A DNA stretch of 64,000 bases. It comes from Sipunculus nudus. Its lineage: Eukaryota; Annelida; Sipuncula; Golfingiida; Sipunculidae. Position 1 is the first letter of the stretch, and every line of letters starts with the position of its first letter. The position numbers and the translations under genes were made by a program. Below the pieces are notes generated by a model. The model was not told where the DNA came from and made no database searches. It saw nothing but the letters and a program-made list of their open reading frames with translations. This document shows positions 38,757-50,748 of the stretch, one piece after another. The stretch spans positions 59,033,676 through 59,097,675 of the forward strand of contig CM049316.1 of the NCBI GenBank assembly GCA_026874595.1, read 5' to 3'.

Positions 38757-40560
38757 AACTACTTCTCACAGAGGTGAACATCAACCTGGGCAGATCGACT
38801 CCTCACAAGGAGGTGAGCATCAACCTGGACAGGTCAACTCCTAACAAGGAGGAGAGCATCAAACTGGAGAGAACTACACCTCACAAGGAGGTGAGCATCA
38901 GACTGGAGAGGACTACTCCTAACAAGGAGGTGAGCATCAAACTGGAGAGGACTACTCCTCACAAGGAGGTGAGCATCAACCTGGACAGATCAACTCCTAA
39001 CAAGGAGGTGAGCATCACACTGGAGAGGACTACTCCTCACAAGGAGGTAAGCATCAACCTGGACAGGTCAACTCCTAACAAGGAGGTGAGCATCAAACTG
39101 GAGAGGACTACTCCTCAGAATGAGGTGAGCATCAACCTGGACAGATCAACTCCTAACAAGGAGGTGAGCATCAAACTGGAGAGGACTACTCCTCACAAGG
39201 AGGTGAGCATCAAACTGGAGAGGACTACTCCTCACAAGGAGGTGAGCATCAAACTGGAAAGGACTACTCCTCACAAGGAGGTGAGCATCAAAATGGAGAG
39301 GACTACTCCTCACAAGGAGGTGAGCATCAACCTGGACTGATCAACTCCTAACAAGGAGGTGAGCATCAAACTGAAGAGGACTACTCCTCACAAGGAGGTG
39401 AGCATCAAACTGGAGAGGACTACTCCTCACCAGGAGGTGAGCATCAAACTGCAGAGGACTACTCCTCACAAGGAGGTGAGCATCAAACTGGAGAGGACTA
39501 CTCCTCACAAGGAGGTGAGCATCAACCTGGACAAAATTACTCCTTACAAGGAGGTGATCATCAAACTGGAGAGGACTACTCCTCACAAGGAAATGAGCAT
39601 CAAACTGGAGAGGACTACACCTCACAAGGAGGTGAGCATAAAACTGGAGAGGACTACTGCTCACAAGGAGATGAGCATCAAACTGGAAAGGACAACTCCT
39701 CACAAGGAGGTGAGCATCAACCTGGACAGGCCAACTCCTAACAAGGAGGTGAGCATCAAACTGGAGAGGACTACTCCTCACAAGGAGGTGAGCATCAACC
39801 TGGACAGATCAACTCCTAACAAGGAGGTGAGCATCAAACTGGAGAGGACTACTCCTCACAAGGAGGTGAGCATCAAACTGGAGAGGACTACTCCTCACAA
39901 GGAGGTGAGCATAAAACTGGAGAGGACTACTCCTCACAAGGAGGTGAGCATCAAACTGAAAAGGACTACTCCTTACAAGGAGGTGAGCATCAAACTGGAG
40001 AGAACTACTCCTCACAAGGAGGTGAGCATCAACCTGGACAGATCAACTCCTAACAAGGAGGTGAGCATCAACATCACAGAACTACTCCTCACAAGGAGGT
40101 GAGCATCAACATCACAGAACTACTCCTCATAAGGAAGTAAACATCATTCTGGAGAGAACTACTCCTCACAAGGAGGTGAGCATCAAACATCACAGAACTA
40201 CTACTCACAAGGAAGTAAACATCATTCTGGGGAGAACTACTTCTCACAAGGAGGTGAGCATCAACCTGGACAGATCAACTCCTAACAAGGAGGTGAGCAT
40301 CAACATCACAGAACTACTCCTCACAAGTAGGTGAGCATCAACATCACAGAACTACTCCTCATAAGGAAGTAAACATCATTCTGGAGAGAACTACTCCTCA
40401 CAAGGAGGTGAGCATCAAACATCACAGAACTACTCCTCACAAGGAAGTAAACATCATTCTGGGGAGAACTACTCCTCACAAGGAGGTGAGCATCAACCTG
40501 GACAGAACTACACCCCACATGGAGGTGAACATCAACGGGCACAGAATTACTCATGGGGAG
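38757..40560 (+). repeat. 39-bp minisatellite, about 46 units
   Basis: Units join GAGGTGAGCATCAA, ACTGGAGAGGACTACT and CCTCACAAG. A second type has CCTGGACAGATCAACT and CCTAACAAG. A third, confined to about 40060-40480, has CATCACAGAACTACT and GAAGTAAACATCATTCTGG. Since 39 is a multiple of three and the main units lack stops, the plus strand is open at 38774-39340 and 39359-40102 as a 13-residue EVSIKLERTTPHK-type repeat. The minus strand is open too. A single in-frame TGA at 39338-39340 separates the two plus frames. Each main unit contains GAGGTGAGC, a good match to a 5' splice site. No flanking exon, start context or poly(A) signal points to a real gene. Confidence 0.97.
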
Positions 40561-40659
40561 TAATGCGAGCATTTGTCAAAAATTGCCTGGACTGAAATAC
40601 CATATATTCTTAAGTAAGTGAACTAGCCTGCATGTTTACCAAAAAAAATTAAAGATAGG

Positions 40660-40960
40660 AAGGAATCAAGGTACTCATTACAGGTGTCTTGAAAACAATT
40701 TAGTTAGACAAATAGACACATACAAACCTAAAACAAAGACAGCACTGAGGTACTCATCAAGTTTGAATATGAAAACCTGATCAAAATGATGGTGATATTC
40801 AAAGCTGAAGAGCAGACTGCATTAAGATACTCATCACATATATGAGTACTACATATATGAGTTGAGGTACTCATCATAAAATGTGAAAAAAAAAATCTCA
40901 GTTGAGGTACTCATCATAAAATGTGAAAGGAAGATCTCATTAGAGGTACTCATCACTAAT
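40660..40960 (+). repeat. Degenerate periodic flank, GGTACTCAT motif every 40 or 80 bp
   Basis: The word RGTACTCATCA or a close variant recurs near 40670, 40747, 40826, 40866, 40906 and 40944. The last three are about 40 bp apart in a clean short array (GTTGAGGTACTCATCATAAA). The earlier ones are about 78 bp apart, as if every second copy had decayed. It lies directly after the 39-bp array and may be a separate old satellite. Confidence 0.75.
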
Positions 40961-41681
40961 TCAACCCTTGATAATAGAAACAAGATTGACCTTTTGTGGA
41001 CACTAGCAGTATACCCATAATTTCGACAAGTGAACTGTGACATCAGGGGTTATATATATAGGTTAAAGGGCAGCACCAATGAGAGACTGCTACAGAAACA
41101 AACCTTTCAGGATTTTATATGGGCGCTGGGATGTGACATGAAAGTACCTTGAGAATAGCATCCAAGCAAGAATCTATCTGTGGAGAAAGTTTGGTGGCAA
41201 GGGGACATGTATCATTAAAGTTTAGAGTAGAATAATGCATATTTTTGACCACACCCAAATCATTATATGCTAGTAGGAAACACTTGAGATTAAGAAGCCA
41301 ATATACTGACATTCTCATATCACTTACATACCGTAAGGTGGCGAAATTGAAATGTTTAGCATATATACCGCTTAAAGAAAAAATATACTGAATTGCTTAC
41401 AACTTATAAACCTTGTAAAAACCCCACCAATCATTTTTGGTAAGACATTTTATGCCATAACCTAGTGACCTCAGGAATAAGTTCTTCTGGGGGCATCTAA
41501 CCAGAAACAAAGTAACCTTTGTTTTAATGAAAGAAGAAAATGAAATCACTTGGGGGCCAAGTGGTCAAGGACATCCTTTTAAGTCTCCCTTGACATGTTC
41601 TTTTGAAACTCTCAAGGAGAAAACGGTACTTTTTAATTCCCAGGAATATGACAGAGCAAAAATATGATAATTCTGGCTGGG
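40961..41681. other. Non-coding stretch
   Basis: AT-rich with no supported gene or repeat. Confidence 0.5.
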
Positions 41682-41990
41682 TCACCAAGGGGCATGGATG
41701 TCCAAGGACTCAGTCTCTGTCCATGTTTCACTTGGGCTGTTTCCTTGGCACCCCTGTGAGGAGTAACTAGCAGAGTTGTCCCTAATTCTTTGTCTGCGAT
41801 GGACATCTGGCGTGATCACAGGACCAGCCAGCATTCCCTTGAGGCCTTTCTCTTTCTTGGCCTCTCTGCTGGCCACCGTTTCATCTTGGTTGTGGTCTAT
41901 TGCACATATCCACAAGTCCGGTGCTCTTTGGTCAAGCTTGCTCCCTAATGACACCAAACTATTTGATGAAAGGGATGTGTCAAGCATGTG
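41682..41990 (-). CDS. Weak coding candidate, about 100 codons, minus strand
   Basis: The minus-strand frame ends at TGA near 41682 and is open back to about 41987. Its composition is protein-like: charged and polar residues spread evenly, with segments such as LDQRAPDLWICAIDHNQDET, EAKKEKGLKGMLAGP and TPDVHRRQRIRDNSASYSSQ. CATCCCTTTCATCAAATAG, or the TAG a few bases later, could serve as a 3' splice site, making this a terminal exon of about 85-95 codons. No AATAAA was confirmed downstream and I recognise no domain or signal peptide. The overlapping plus-strand frame (41776-41991) looks less protein-like. Alternative: a GC-richer conserved non-coding island that is open by chance. Confidence 0.32.
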   Translation of the reverse strand, partial: HMLDTSLSSNSLVSLGSKLDQRAPDLWICAIDHNQDETVASREAKKEKGLKGMLAGPVITPDVHRRQRIRDNSASYSSQGCQGNSPSETWTETESLDIHAPW

Positions 41991-44900
41991 AGGATTGAAA
42001 AGTTAAGAGTTGTTTTTTTTTAATACTTCTTTATCTCCTTTTTAAGAATTTGTCCTGTCCCTGATTATTTGATGTATGGTTTTCTTATTTGCCCATAATC
42101 CACTGAGTAACTTGTGTATATAAAAAAAAGTCATCAAAACTATCAATATCTATATCAAAAGGTAAATAAAGGATTATGTTGTATACAGAAATATGGCAAA
42201 AATATATAAATATATTGCAAAAATAAATAAATACAGTCTAGCTTATGTATTAGAAACAATGGATTTAACTGTTATAATTCACAAAAGGCTTGGACCACTT
42301 TATTTATTATGAAAGTGAAAAAAGAACAACAACAAAAATAGTTTCAGCAAAAAAAACAGATAATCGGTCATGAGTAAAAATACATGTACGGCAACAAACG
42401 GATCTGCTCAGAGTTAATAAGTATATGTCAGTCTTACATTAATTAATTATTTATCAAATTTTAGCTGGATAAAGTCAAACAAAAATACAGCTCTCCATGG
42501 GAAGTGTTGGGCAAAGATTAAGTCCCCAAAGGCCTTTTTTCACTACAGCCAAGCAGGACACATGAGTAATGATTTTATACTTGGCAAGTTGCCAGGAGAT
42601 GACCACAGTGAAATATAACAAGATTGTGCTTTATACAAGAGCACTTGTTTTGCTTCTTTGGTTACTTTGGCAGAGAGGATGACTTGGGGTTAATCCTTAA
42701 ATAATATATGGAGAACGTGTACTTGCACTGACAAACTTTCATAAATATTCTCCCCATAACTCCTTACTTTTTTTAGTTTTATACTTAATATACATATTGT
42801 AAAAGTGTTATGATACTGAACATAACTGAAATACCATTTTATACCTTAAATTTACTACAATACAAATGTTTTTTTTAAATTTATAAACTGCTATTGTATC
42901 TGGTGTAAATATAATAACTGCAAAAGATAATTACACTCACTATTATAGTTGTTATTCCTGATATGTCTTTCCCATCTTGAACACAAAACAGTATGATACA
43001 GCACAAAGTTAGCAGACGACAGCATCCTTTTCTTAGTGTGTATATGGTACTGGTAAACAGGAACTTGTACCATAAAGATTTAAAATGAGCATAATTTATT
43101 CCTAATACCATAAATACACTTGCTGATTCCATAATATGTGGCTGACAAAGCATATACAAACTGTATAAGATTGAATGCTAGTACAAATAAGCAACAACAT
43201 GCTTTGTTTCACTATTTATTTGCCTTTTTTATGAATTATAATGCTTAATCATTTGGCTTAATTTAGTAGTAAGTTGTTTAAGGATTTTTGACTGATTAAT
43301 ATCACATGCTTATCATAATTTTTTTCTGGCAATCTCATGGATACCTTTCATTAATCTTATTGGGTCTAAAACCAACTGCAAAAAATGGATTAATTAATTT
43401 ACATGGGATAAACATGCTAACCAATGTCTTTTAAGTAAACATTTAAGAATATACCTATGAGCAATAAAAATCATGAAATCCAGATAGAATATGAAAATTG
43501 ATAAAATGTTTGCCCACTCACTTAGTAGTGAGATTTTATTTGTATCATCATCATCATCATGTTTTTACAAACTTGTAATAATCAAATTAAATGTAATTGT
43601 GCTTTTCAACTGTCTTAGTTTGATGTTATTTGCTACTGAAAACTCCATCAATGTTCTGCTATTTATTTACCCTAAAACCTCCATATCATTATCCATAAAA
43701 GGACGATATGTCAAATAAGACATAACTAATATGCTCTAAATTGAGAACAAGTCTCTTTGAAGGTGCAGTGTGGATAAACAGCAAAAGAATACCCCCACAA
43801 TGACCAGGACATGGAGGGTAGACTACCATATAGCTAGCAGAAATTTGTAAAGCCAGTTTACTTAAGCTAGTTGAAAACTATCAGACCATTTGGCCTTTGA
43901 GTAAGGTGTCTGGCCAGGGGACGGTTTTAGGATCGTGGATAAACAATGCGAAAGTCTATGGAAACATGTCCATATCAGCTCTAACGGACAGCCTTCCCAG
44001 ACAGTAGGGGAGACTTACACCACGCAGCCGGGGCCAGTCGTCAAATAAAGAAACACCCCACAAACTTGTAGCAAAAATAGAACACCAGACACTGTTCAAT
44101 ACAGGTACTCTGGGAGACTCTCCCCATCAGTAGGGTCGCTCTGCTGGGTATGCCTTGAAACGACAATACAACAAGTCTGTGCCACAAACATATCTCGATT
44201 TCAAGTCACAGTTTATGCTAATTTTTTTGCCCTTCTGGTAGGTAGGACAATCTAACCTCTTTCCTCTTGGCCATCCAATTGGCCCTGGGTCCTATTTCTT
44301 GGAAATGGGCCTATAAATTGGATATCCAGAGGGACAGCACATGCGATGTCCAAGCCACAGTTCCTGTCTTTGTCATCTGTATAGGGAAGCTGAATTTTAA
44401 TGGGGGTCTCAACCAGGCCAAGACTGCCCTGTAGAGATTATTTGAACATAAATATTTTAGGAAATGGCCAGCCCCCCATTGAGTCATTGAAACTGGCCTC
44501 CCGGGATTGGTACAAGACCACCACGCAGTAACAGTACCCTATACCCCCAGCTAATCACAGCAGGCCTCTGATGTATTACAACCATTTACACAGTAATGCA
44601 TGAGTGCTGCATGACACCATGGACACACAGATCAGGTCATGTGTGTTCAATGATAATCACAGTGTATTACTCCGTCTCCTATATCTTATTCTGTTATTCT
44701 GACATAATTCATTCAAAATTTGTCTGGTCACACAACTATACACTATAATCTTTTATTAATGTCTTTCTCCCTCAATTATGAAACCATTGGTTCCAATGGT
44801 GTTGTAACCCATAAATGATTGATTAATTTATGCTTTATTTCTGTATAATAAATGAAGAGTACAAAAAAATATGACAATCACAAATATGAACTATTCAACA

Positions 44901-45530
44901 AATTTTTTTATTCACATTGTTCATTAACACTGTATGTTGTAACATATGCTGCATGTATACACCAAATATGTTCAATAGTTTTAAGAAATGTGACTCCATA
45001 TGCATAATTAAATGAAATACTTTGTATAAATGCAATATATATATATATATATATTCCATTTTTTTCTTATATATAATATGTCATATGTTATATTACATTA
45101 TAATGCTGTATAAAATACATAAACTATCTAACTGAGGAAGTAACTATTATCCCCTTATCTTTGAAGGATAATTACAAGTGTAGTACAAAAATATTTTGGT
45201 GTGTCCTTGATTTATTAAAACATTCCTTTCATATGAAATCAAAGGAGATATTTGCCTGGAACTATCTCTATTTTTCATTGAAATTAGTTTTTTTTTTATT
45301 ATCAAGATGATCAATCTGCAAATAAACTCTAACACTGAATGTTTTGTTAAGGAAACAAAATCATGGGCTTTAGAATTTTACATTAATATGTAAATTTATC
45401 CAAGAATTAAATTTTAAAATAAAATTAAAGTTATTAAGGGCAAATTAGATCACTGTTCATTCATTTTAGTGGAGATCACAGACACTTTACTCGCATCCAA
45501 CAACCTAGCTGTGTCTACCTGTTATTTTTT
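41991..45530. other. Non-coding stretch with a GC-richer island at 43.7-44.6 kb
   Basis: Positions 43740-44620 are markedly GC-richer than the flanks, with stops in all frames and no RNA-gene signal. This could be regulatory DNA. The remainder is AT-rich. A 20-bp (AT)n run lies at 45035-45054. Frames at 42881-43159 and 43491-43718 look like translated AT-rich DNA. Confidence 0.45.
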
Positions 45531-45648
45531 TAAATATATATTTTTCAATAATTTCTTAGAAATCTGCATACTGAAATTTGAAAATTTCTAAAAAATATAT
45601 TTTTCAATTATTTCTAAGAAATCTGCTCATTGAAGTGACAGCCTAATA
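45531..45648 (+). repeat. 59-bp tandem duplication, two copies
   Basis: TTTTCAATAATTTCTTAGAA at 45542 and TTTTCAATTATTTCTAAGAA at 45601 start matching blocks 59 bp apart. Each is followed by ATCTGC and CTGAA- or TTGAA-type text. Confidence 0.85.
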
Positions 45649-46064
45649 TGACAATTGAAATATTTACAATAGAAGAATTCAACAAATTTTTGGACTCTTT
45701 CCTATGATTTGACAGATCAGATGTCTCCCTGCATGAGTAGTCATCTTTGTTTTAGCTGGTTATATTTTGTGGAGTATTTACATGACATCATCCAATCAGC
45801 AGCTGTCAACTGAGGCTATTTTTGCACATGACAAATGACCTTGACTGCCATAAGTGGGGCTGATATGTTGTAAAATGCAGACTGATTTCTCATACTTATA
45901 AATTTTATAATTTTGTTTCTTAAAGGTAGGTAATTATTTACCTTGATGAAAATTAGGCCCTTTAATCTTCTACACTACATTAATATTTTTATCTCTTGAA
46001 ATGTAACTTATAAAGATTTTCATAGCAAAAAACAGGTGGACATAAGGGGATGAAACTGGCTGTA
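45649..46064. other. Non-coding stretch
   Basis: No gene or repeat seen. Confidence 0.5.
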
Positions 46065-46376
46065 TAAGGCCAAAAAAAATTAAAGGTGTGGTTCTCAGGC
46101 ACCGCCCGCGTCAATTTTAACCCCCCGCATCAAACATTTTCATTTTGATTTTCATCTTTCAAGGAGAGAAAATAATACAATTTTGATACGATTTCCTTTG
46201 TTATGTGGTGCTTTTACCTGTTTAGCAAAAAAACCCTGTTATGTTCATGCTTTTTCCTGATCATATGACATTTTTATCAAAAAATGCAAAAAAGGTAAAA
46301 AATAAAATACCACACGCCCGCAGTGATTTCTGAAAAAAGTGCCTTAGAACCGTAACTTTTTATTATTTTGGCCTAA
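46065..46376. mobile_element. Harbinger-like MITE with exact TAA target duplication
   Basis: The element is 306 bp (46068-46373). Its ends are inverted repeats of 35 bp (46068-46102 and 46339-46373), matching at about 27 of 35 positions. The outermost text is GGCCAAAA/TTTTGGCC and the inner text is GGTTCTCAGGCAC versus GGTTCTAAGGCAC. Immediately outside lies TAA on both sides (46065-46067 and 46374-46376). A 3-bp TWA duplication with GGCC-type ends is what PIF/Harbinger transposases leave. It has no coding capacity, so it would have been moved by an autonomous relative elsewhere. Inside each end sits a CGCCCGC word on the same strand, so the inner parts are not inverted. Confidence 0.82.
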
Positions 46377-48600
46377 TAATCTACTTTTGCAGCATTTCAT
46401 CTCCACTGATGGGTATAAAATTAACTTTTTCCTTGAAAGTAAGATGTGGAAACTTGTTGCAAGCAGCCCGCCCAGGAAATAAATCATGAACAAACATTTA
46501 AATCTAGAACAATACACCCAAAAAGAAACATCACAATTCTGGTTTTATATTATGTCAAATGTTAGAAATATTACTGAATAAATGCATCAATTATTTGATA
46601 AAATATCTATAGTCTAACCTATTTCTGAAAGGATAAAAATAAAGTATCCAGTCAAATGTTAGCAGGCCTGAATTTTGTTTAAAAATCTGTACTCAGTGCA
46701 AAATATCTAACTTAAAAGTATCTGTTGCCATTTAGTCTAGAAGCAAGACGAAAGAAATGAAAATATTTTATGTGTAACTAGATTAATTGCACCTATAATT
46801 CATGGTTTTATGCAACACTCCCTTTTGGTTTATACCCATGCCAGAGACAGATTCATTAGCCAGACATTCTGTTGCCATACACTTATTTTCACATAACAAG
46901 TCATGCTTCTTTAATTCTGAGAGTCTGAAGGCGATCCAACCTAACGTCTGTGGTTACAAATTAATAACTTGCAGGTGACGGAAGAGAAAAATGGCATATT
47001 CACCCAAAATGGCCAAAATTCAAGCGAACTCTACTGCTTTTTCCAATAAATGTTTCATTTTTGCCTTTGTAGGATAGTCTTCTAATGTCTTAGTAGTTGG
47101 GAGGGTTGCCAATAAATAGTTAAAGCTTTCCTCTTTCAAAATGGCTGACTGTGAATAAACAGGGATAAAATCTTTATATCTATGCAATAAAATATTCAGC
47201 TTCATCTTTGGGGATAAAATCTGTATCAATAAACCCAGGCTTCATTGCCACTACCCCTGGCATTCCGGAACGATTACTGGAAAGTTGTAGAGGTCACACA
47301 AATCAAAATTGGCAGCCTACCAATTAAAGGTGGTTTGAATGAGAGAACATTCGGAGAAATTCCTATTTAATACTTACATTTATTAGTACAGAGATTTAGA
47401 GGCTGGTGAAAGTTACTCCTCAGAGCCTGATAACTGGTCAAACTGGCCAGGTGGAACCCCTGTGACAAAGCTTATAGCCGGGTCATCCTCTTACCATCAG
47501 AGGCTCATAAAAAATACATCTTCTCTTTGTTGAACCCGCAGAAGACAGGTGTGGGGACGATGGAGTCATGGCCAGGACAGGAAATGGTCGAAGTGACTAC
47601 CGTCTAAACCCGGCAATGTCCCCACACTTGACACTGACATTCGTTTGTACAACTTGATGGCGTCTTCATTGTGGGCATGATGTTAACTACAAAGGGGCCC
47701 TTATAGATTTTATCCCCTCCGCTATTTGCCCTAGTTTTGATGATATTTTCCTACTTGCTTTCATCTTGTGCTAACGTGTAGGACTCCTTACACGATCAAA
47801 CTCTGAGATATTTTTTGGAAAATACTACATAGAAAGCTGCCAATGAACTAAAAACAAAAAAGTTTTCTAATGTGTAAGTAATTAAAAATTAAAACAGTCA
47901 TTTCACAATGAAATACCAGACAACTGATAAGGGTCATAACTTCATGTAACTGTGCTATATTTTGACTAGAACAGTGTAAAACTGTGATAAATTTGACATT
48001 TTGATAGATAAATTGTAAAAATTAAATTTAAAATATATATGTATGAAAATAATTACCAATTAGAATAAAAATACAATTTGATTTAAAAGTAAAGCTCAGT
48101 TTAGTTATCCTGAAGGTGATTTATAGAAAATTTATAATATAAAAAATATATATTTAAAACTGGGTATATGATTCAAATTTTAATCAACTGCTATTAAATT
48201 AATATATTTAAAAACGTATTGCATATGTAATGTACACAATGTCATTCCATTCAATATATTTTCTTCTATAAATTTTATCAAAATAACCAATTTCTGCCTG
48301 GTACGATATTTAAATTCTATGTGTCCAATTAAATAACACACCATGCTGAAATTTTTACACAACTATGTTGAACTGTAATCTCAATCAACTCTGTCCTGAG
48401 CTAGTGTCAATAATAAGGTAAATGCTTGCTAATTTTGCATTTAAGAATAAGTATAATGGGAACACAGGGTCACTTTATGAATATTCATTAAGAAGATAAT
48501 AACTGTCCAATAGTCCCAAATCATCCATTGTAATTACTCATAATGTTATGAGCTTTGCTCTTATCTTTTACTTTTTACGGAATCACACATACACACATGA
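46377..48600. other. Non-coding stretch with a GC-richer island
   Basis: A 69-codon minus-strand frame at 47020-47229 is lysine- and leucine-rich and has weak splice context; I do not call it. An island at about 47400-47720 is GC-richer without a gene. The rest is AT-rich. Confidence 0.45.
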
Positions 48601-48617
48601 TATATATATATACACAC

Positions 48618-48703
<86 letters not shown>

Positions 48704-48705
48704 AG
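48600..48705. repeat. Compound (TA)n(GA)n microsatellite
   Basis: TA/CA dinucleotides (48600-48659) pass directly into GA dinucleotides (48659-48705). IYIY- and RERE-type frames here are artefacts. Confidence 0.97.
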
Positions 48706-49817
48706 AGATATAAACAGACAGATAGTCACAGTAGCTTGATTGAATCCAGTATTACCAATATACACATGCAAAAATTAAACCTGTTTTAAGAAAAATGTTC
48801 TGATTAAAAATTCTCAAAATTTATTTTTAAATCTGAAGCTAAAGATATTATCAAGGTGAGCCAGTGAAGTTCTTCTAGTAGTGTTAAACCACTAAGTGTC
48901 TGTTCTGTAGATAACCAATTAGTTTAAAACTACAAAATGAAGGTTGTGCAGCTGGTGGTTATCTCTTGAAACATTAAACTTCAAACATGTCTGGGAAAAC
49001 GACTTTACCAGCTGTTTGTACGGCAAAAACCGGAGGGAGAAATGCTTGGTCTGGAGTCTGGGAAGGAATGAACAAAAGCAGACTTTAGATAGGTATAATG
49101 AACAAAACAGGTGATCATGACTGTACTATTAACCTTATCTCTTCCGTTAACATAGACCGTACTTGTGGGAGATAACGTTTAACCCTCGCTCAATCACTCT
49201 GTCTGAGCTGTTTTAACTACAAGTGGGTAAAGAAACATACTTTTATTGGCATTTTGGCACAATATCAGGTATGGACAATAGGGCCCACCTGAAATCTGCT
49301 CTGATTTTGGTTTCCGGTCTCCCGGCTTCCTGGCTGGACTTAATGAGCTGAAAATTTACACTGTGCAGTTTTTTCACGCGTCTCAGAGGGGTTTGCAGTG
49401 CCCTTCAACACTAGTTAATTGGTCTCTGATATTTCCTGGTAAAAGGTGATGTATTTTTATTGTGCCATAAACTTTTGTTAACACACCTGTTGAACCCCTG
49501 GGTTAAGCACACCGTCTGGGTTTATTTTTCCTGTCGTCTTGGTTTTGCATTTACAAATATCTGCTGCTGACCTGGCCTGAACCTTTCCCTCCACCCAGTA
49601 TTTCTAAATGCCTGATGATCAGCTTCTGAAAATGTCTTGCATGGAGAATAATACACTTTACCAGTTTTGAATCCTCTTTATTGTGGCCTAAATGTCCAGT
49701 CATGTCAGTGTCTGTAATTCAGAGGTTCTACTGTACATGTTTTCTCATATATTTGGACTTACAGACTGATATACATGAATACAACTATCTACCGATATGT
49801 CTGTCTCTCACTCTCAT
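48706..49817. other. Non-coding stretch with a GC-richer part
   Basis: Positions 49000-49640 are GC-richer with stops in all frames. No gene, tRNA or repeat is recognisable. Confidence 0.45.
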
Positions 49818-49979
49818 ATAATTATATGTATATATATATATACATAAATACACATAACTATATGTACATATAAATATATACATACATACATATATGTATA
49901 TATACATATATTTCATATACTGTAATGAACATTAATACAGACACATGCTCTTATACCCCCTCCCCCCCCCCCCCCCCCC
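49818..49979. repeat. TA/TACA-rich tract ending in a poly-C run
   Basis: Alternating TATA, TACA and TATG words (49818-49915) are followed at 49956-49979 by C5, T and C18. The minus strand therefore has a long G tract. Confidence 0.9.
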
Positions 49980-50530
49980 ACCAAAGTCTGTCACTGATGA
50001 AACGGGGAATCAGATATATAGTGCATGACCTTGAGTGTATGATCAAGTTCAAATATAAATATTAGATGCAAAACTGTGTTCCCCAAATTTCAGCTTTTGA
50101 AAATTATCTATATAGGTGATCTAGCACAAACAGAAAATGGCAGAAGAAAGATAGACATTTTTTTTATTTGAAATTGATGGTTTTGCACTCAGGGAGACCT
50201 TAGTAGGTCCATCCATCACAATATTTCACCCAAACATGAACACAGAAATAAACTCATCAACCCATATAAGCTTCTTTGTGATACAGGGCAGGATGGGGTG
50301 CAGGCTCAAAAGGGTAGTGAGATGACTGATTAACATTCAGATGAAGACACAAATTATACATTTTACAGTGCTGCCACAAAGATCCAGCACAAAGATAGTA
50401 GGTACAGAATTGTCAGATAAAAATATAACTAAAGTATGAAATATTGCTAAAGTGTAGAACCTTTCGCACAGTTTTATTATATGTGTAGCTTCAAGAAAAG
50501 CAACAGGTTTGATATTTGCAAATATTCACA
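49980..50530. other. Non-coding stretch
   Basis: No feature recognised. Confidence 0.5.
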
Positions 50531-50748
50531 ATTTATAACACACAAATCCTTCTGTGTTTCCTATTTCTGATCACTTCATCCAGTCAATCTTCGCTCAATA
50601 TAATGTTATAATTATGAAATGCTAACATAGCATATCTATAATTTTTAACATATGAATCCTTCTGTGTTTCATATTCCTGATGACTTTTTCCAGTTAATCC
50701 TTGCTCAATAAAATATTATAATGAAATGCTGACAGGTTATATCTATTA
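50531..50748 (+). repeat. 110-bp tandem duplication, two copies
   Basis: Copy 1 (50531-50640) and copy 2 (50641-50748) abut exactly. Both contain AATCCTTCTGTGTTTC, a TTCCTGAT-like word, CCAGT, GCTCAATA, ATGAAATGCT and ATATCTAT in the same order. Confidence 0.9.

Noticed and set aside
47020-47229. 69-codon minus-strand frame ending MKHLLEKAVEFA
   Set aside because: It has weak acceptor context (GATACAG), no recognisable family and an AT-driven composition. Too weak to list as a gene.
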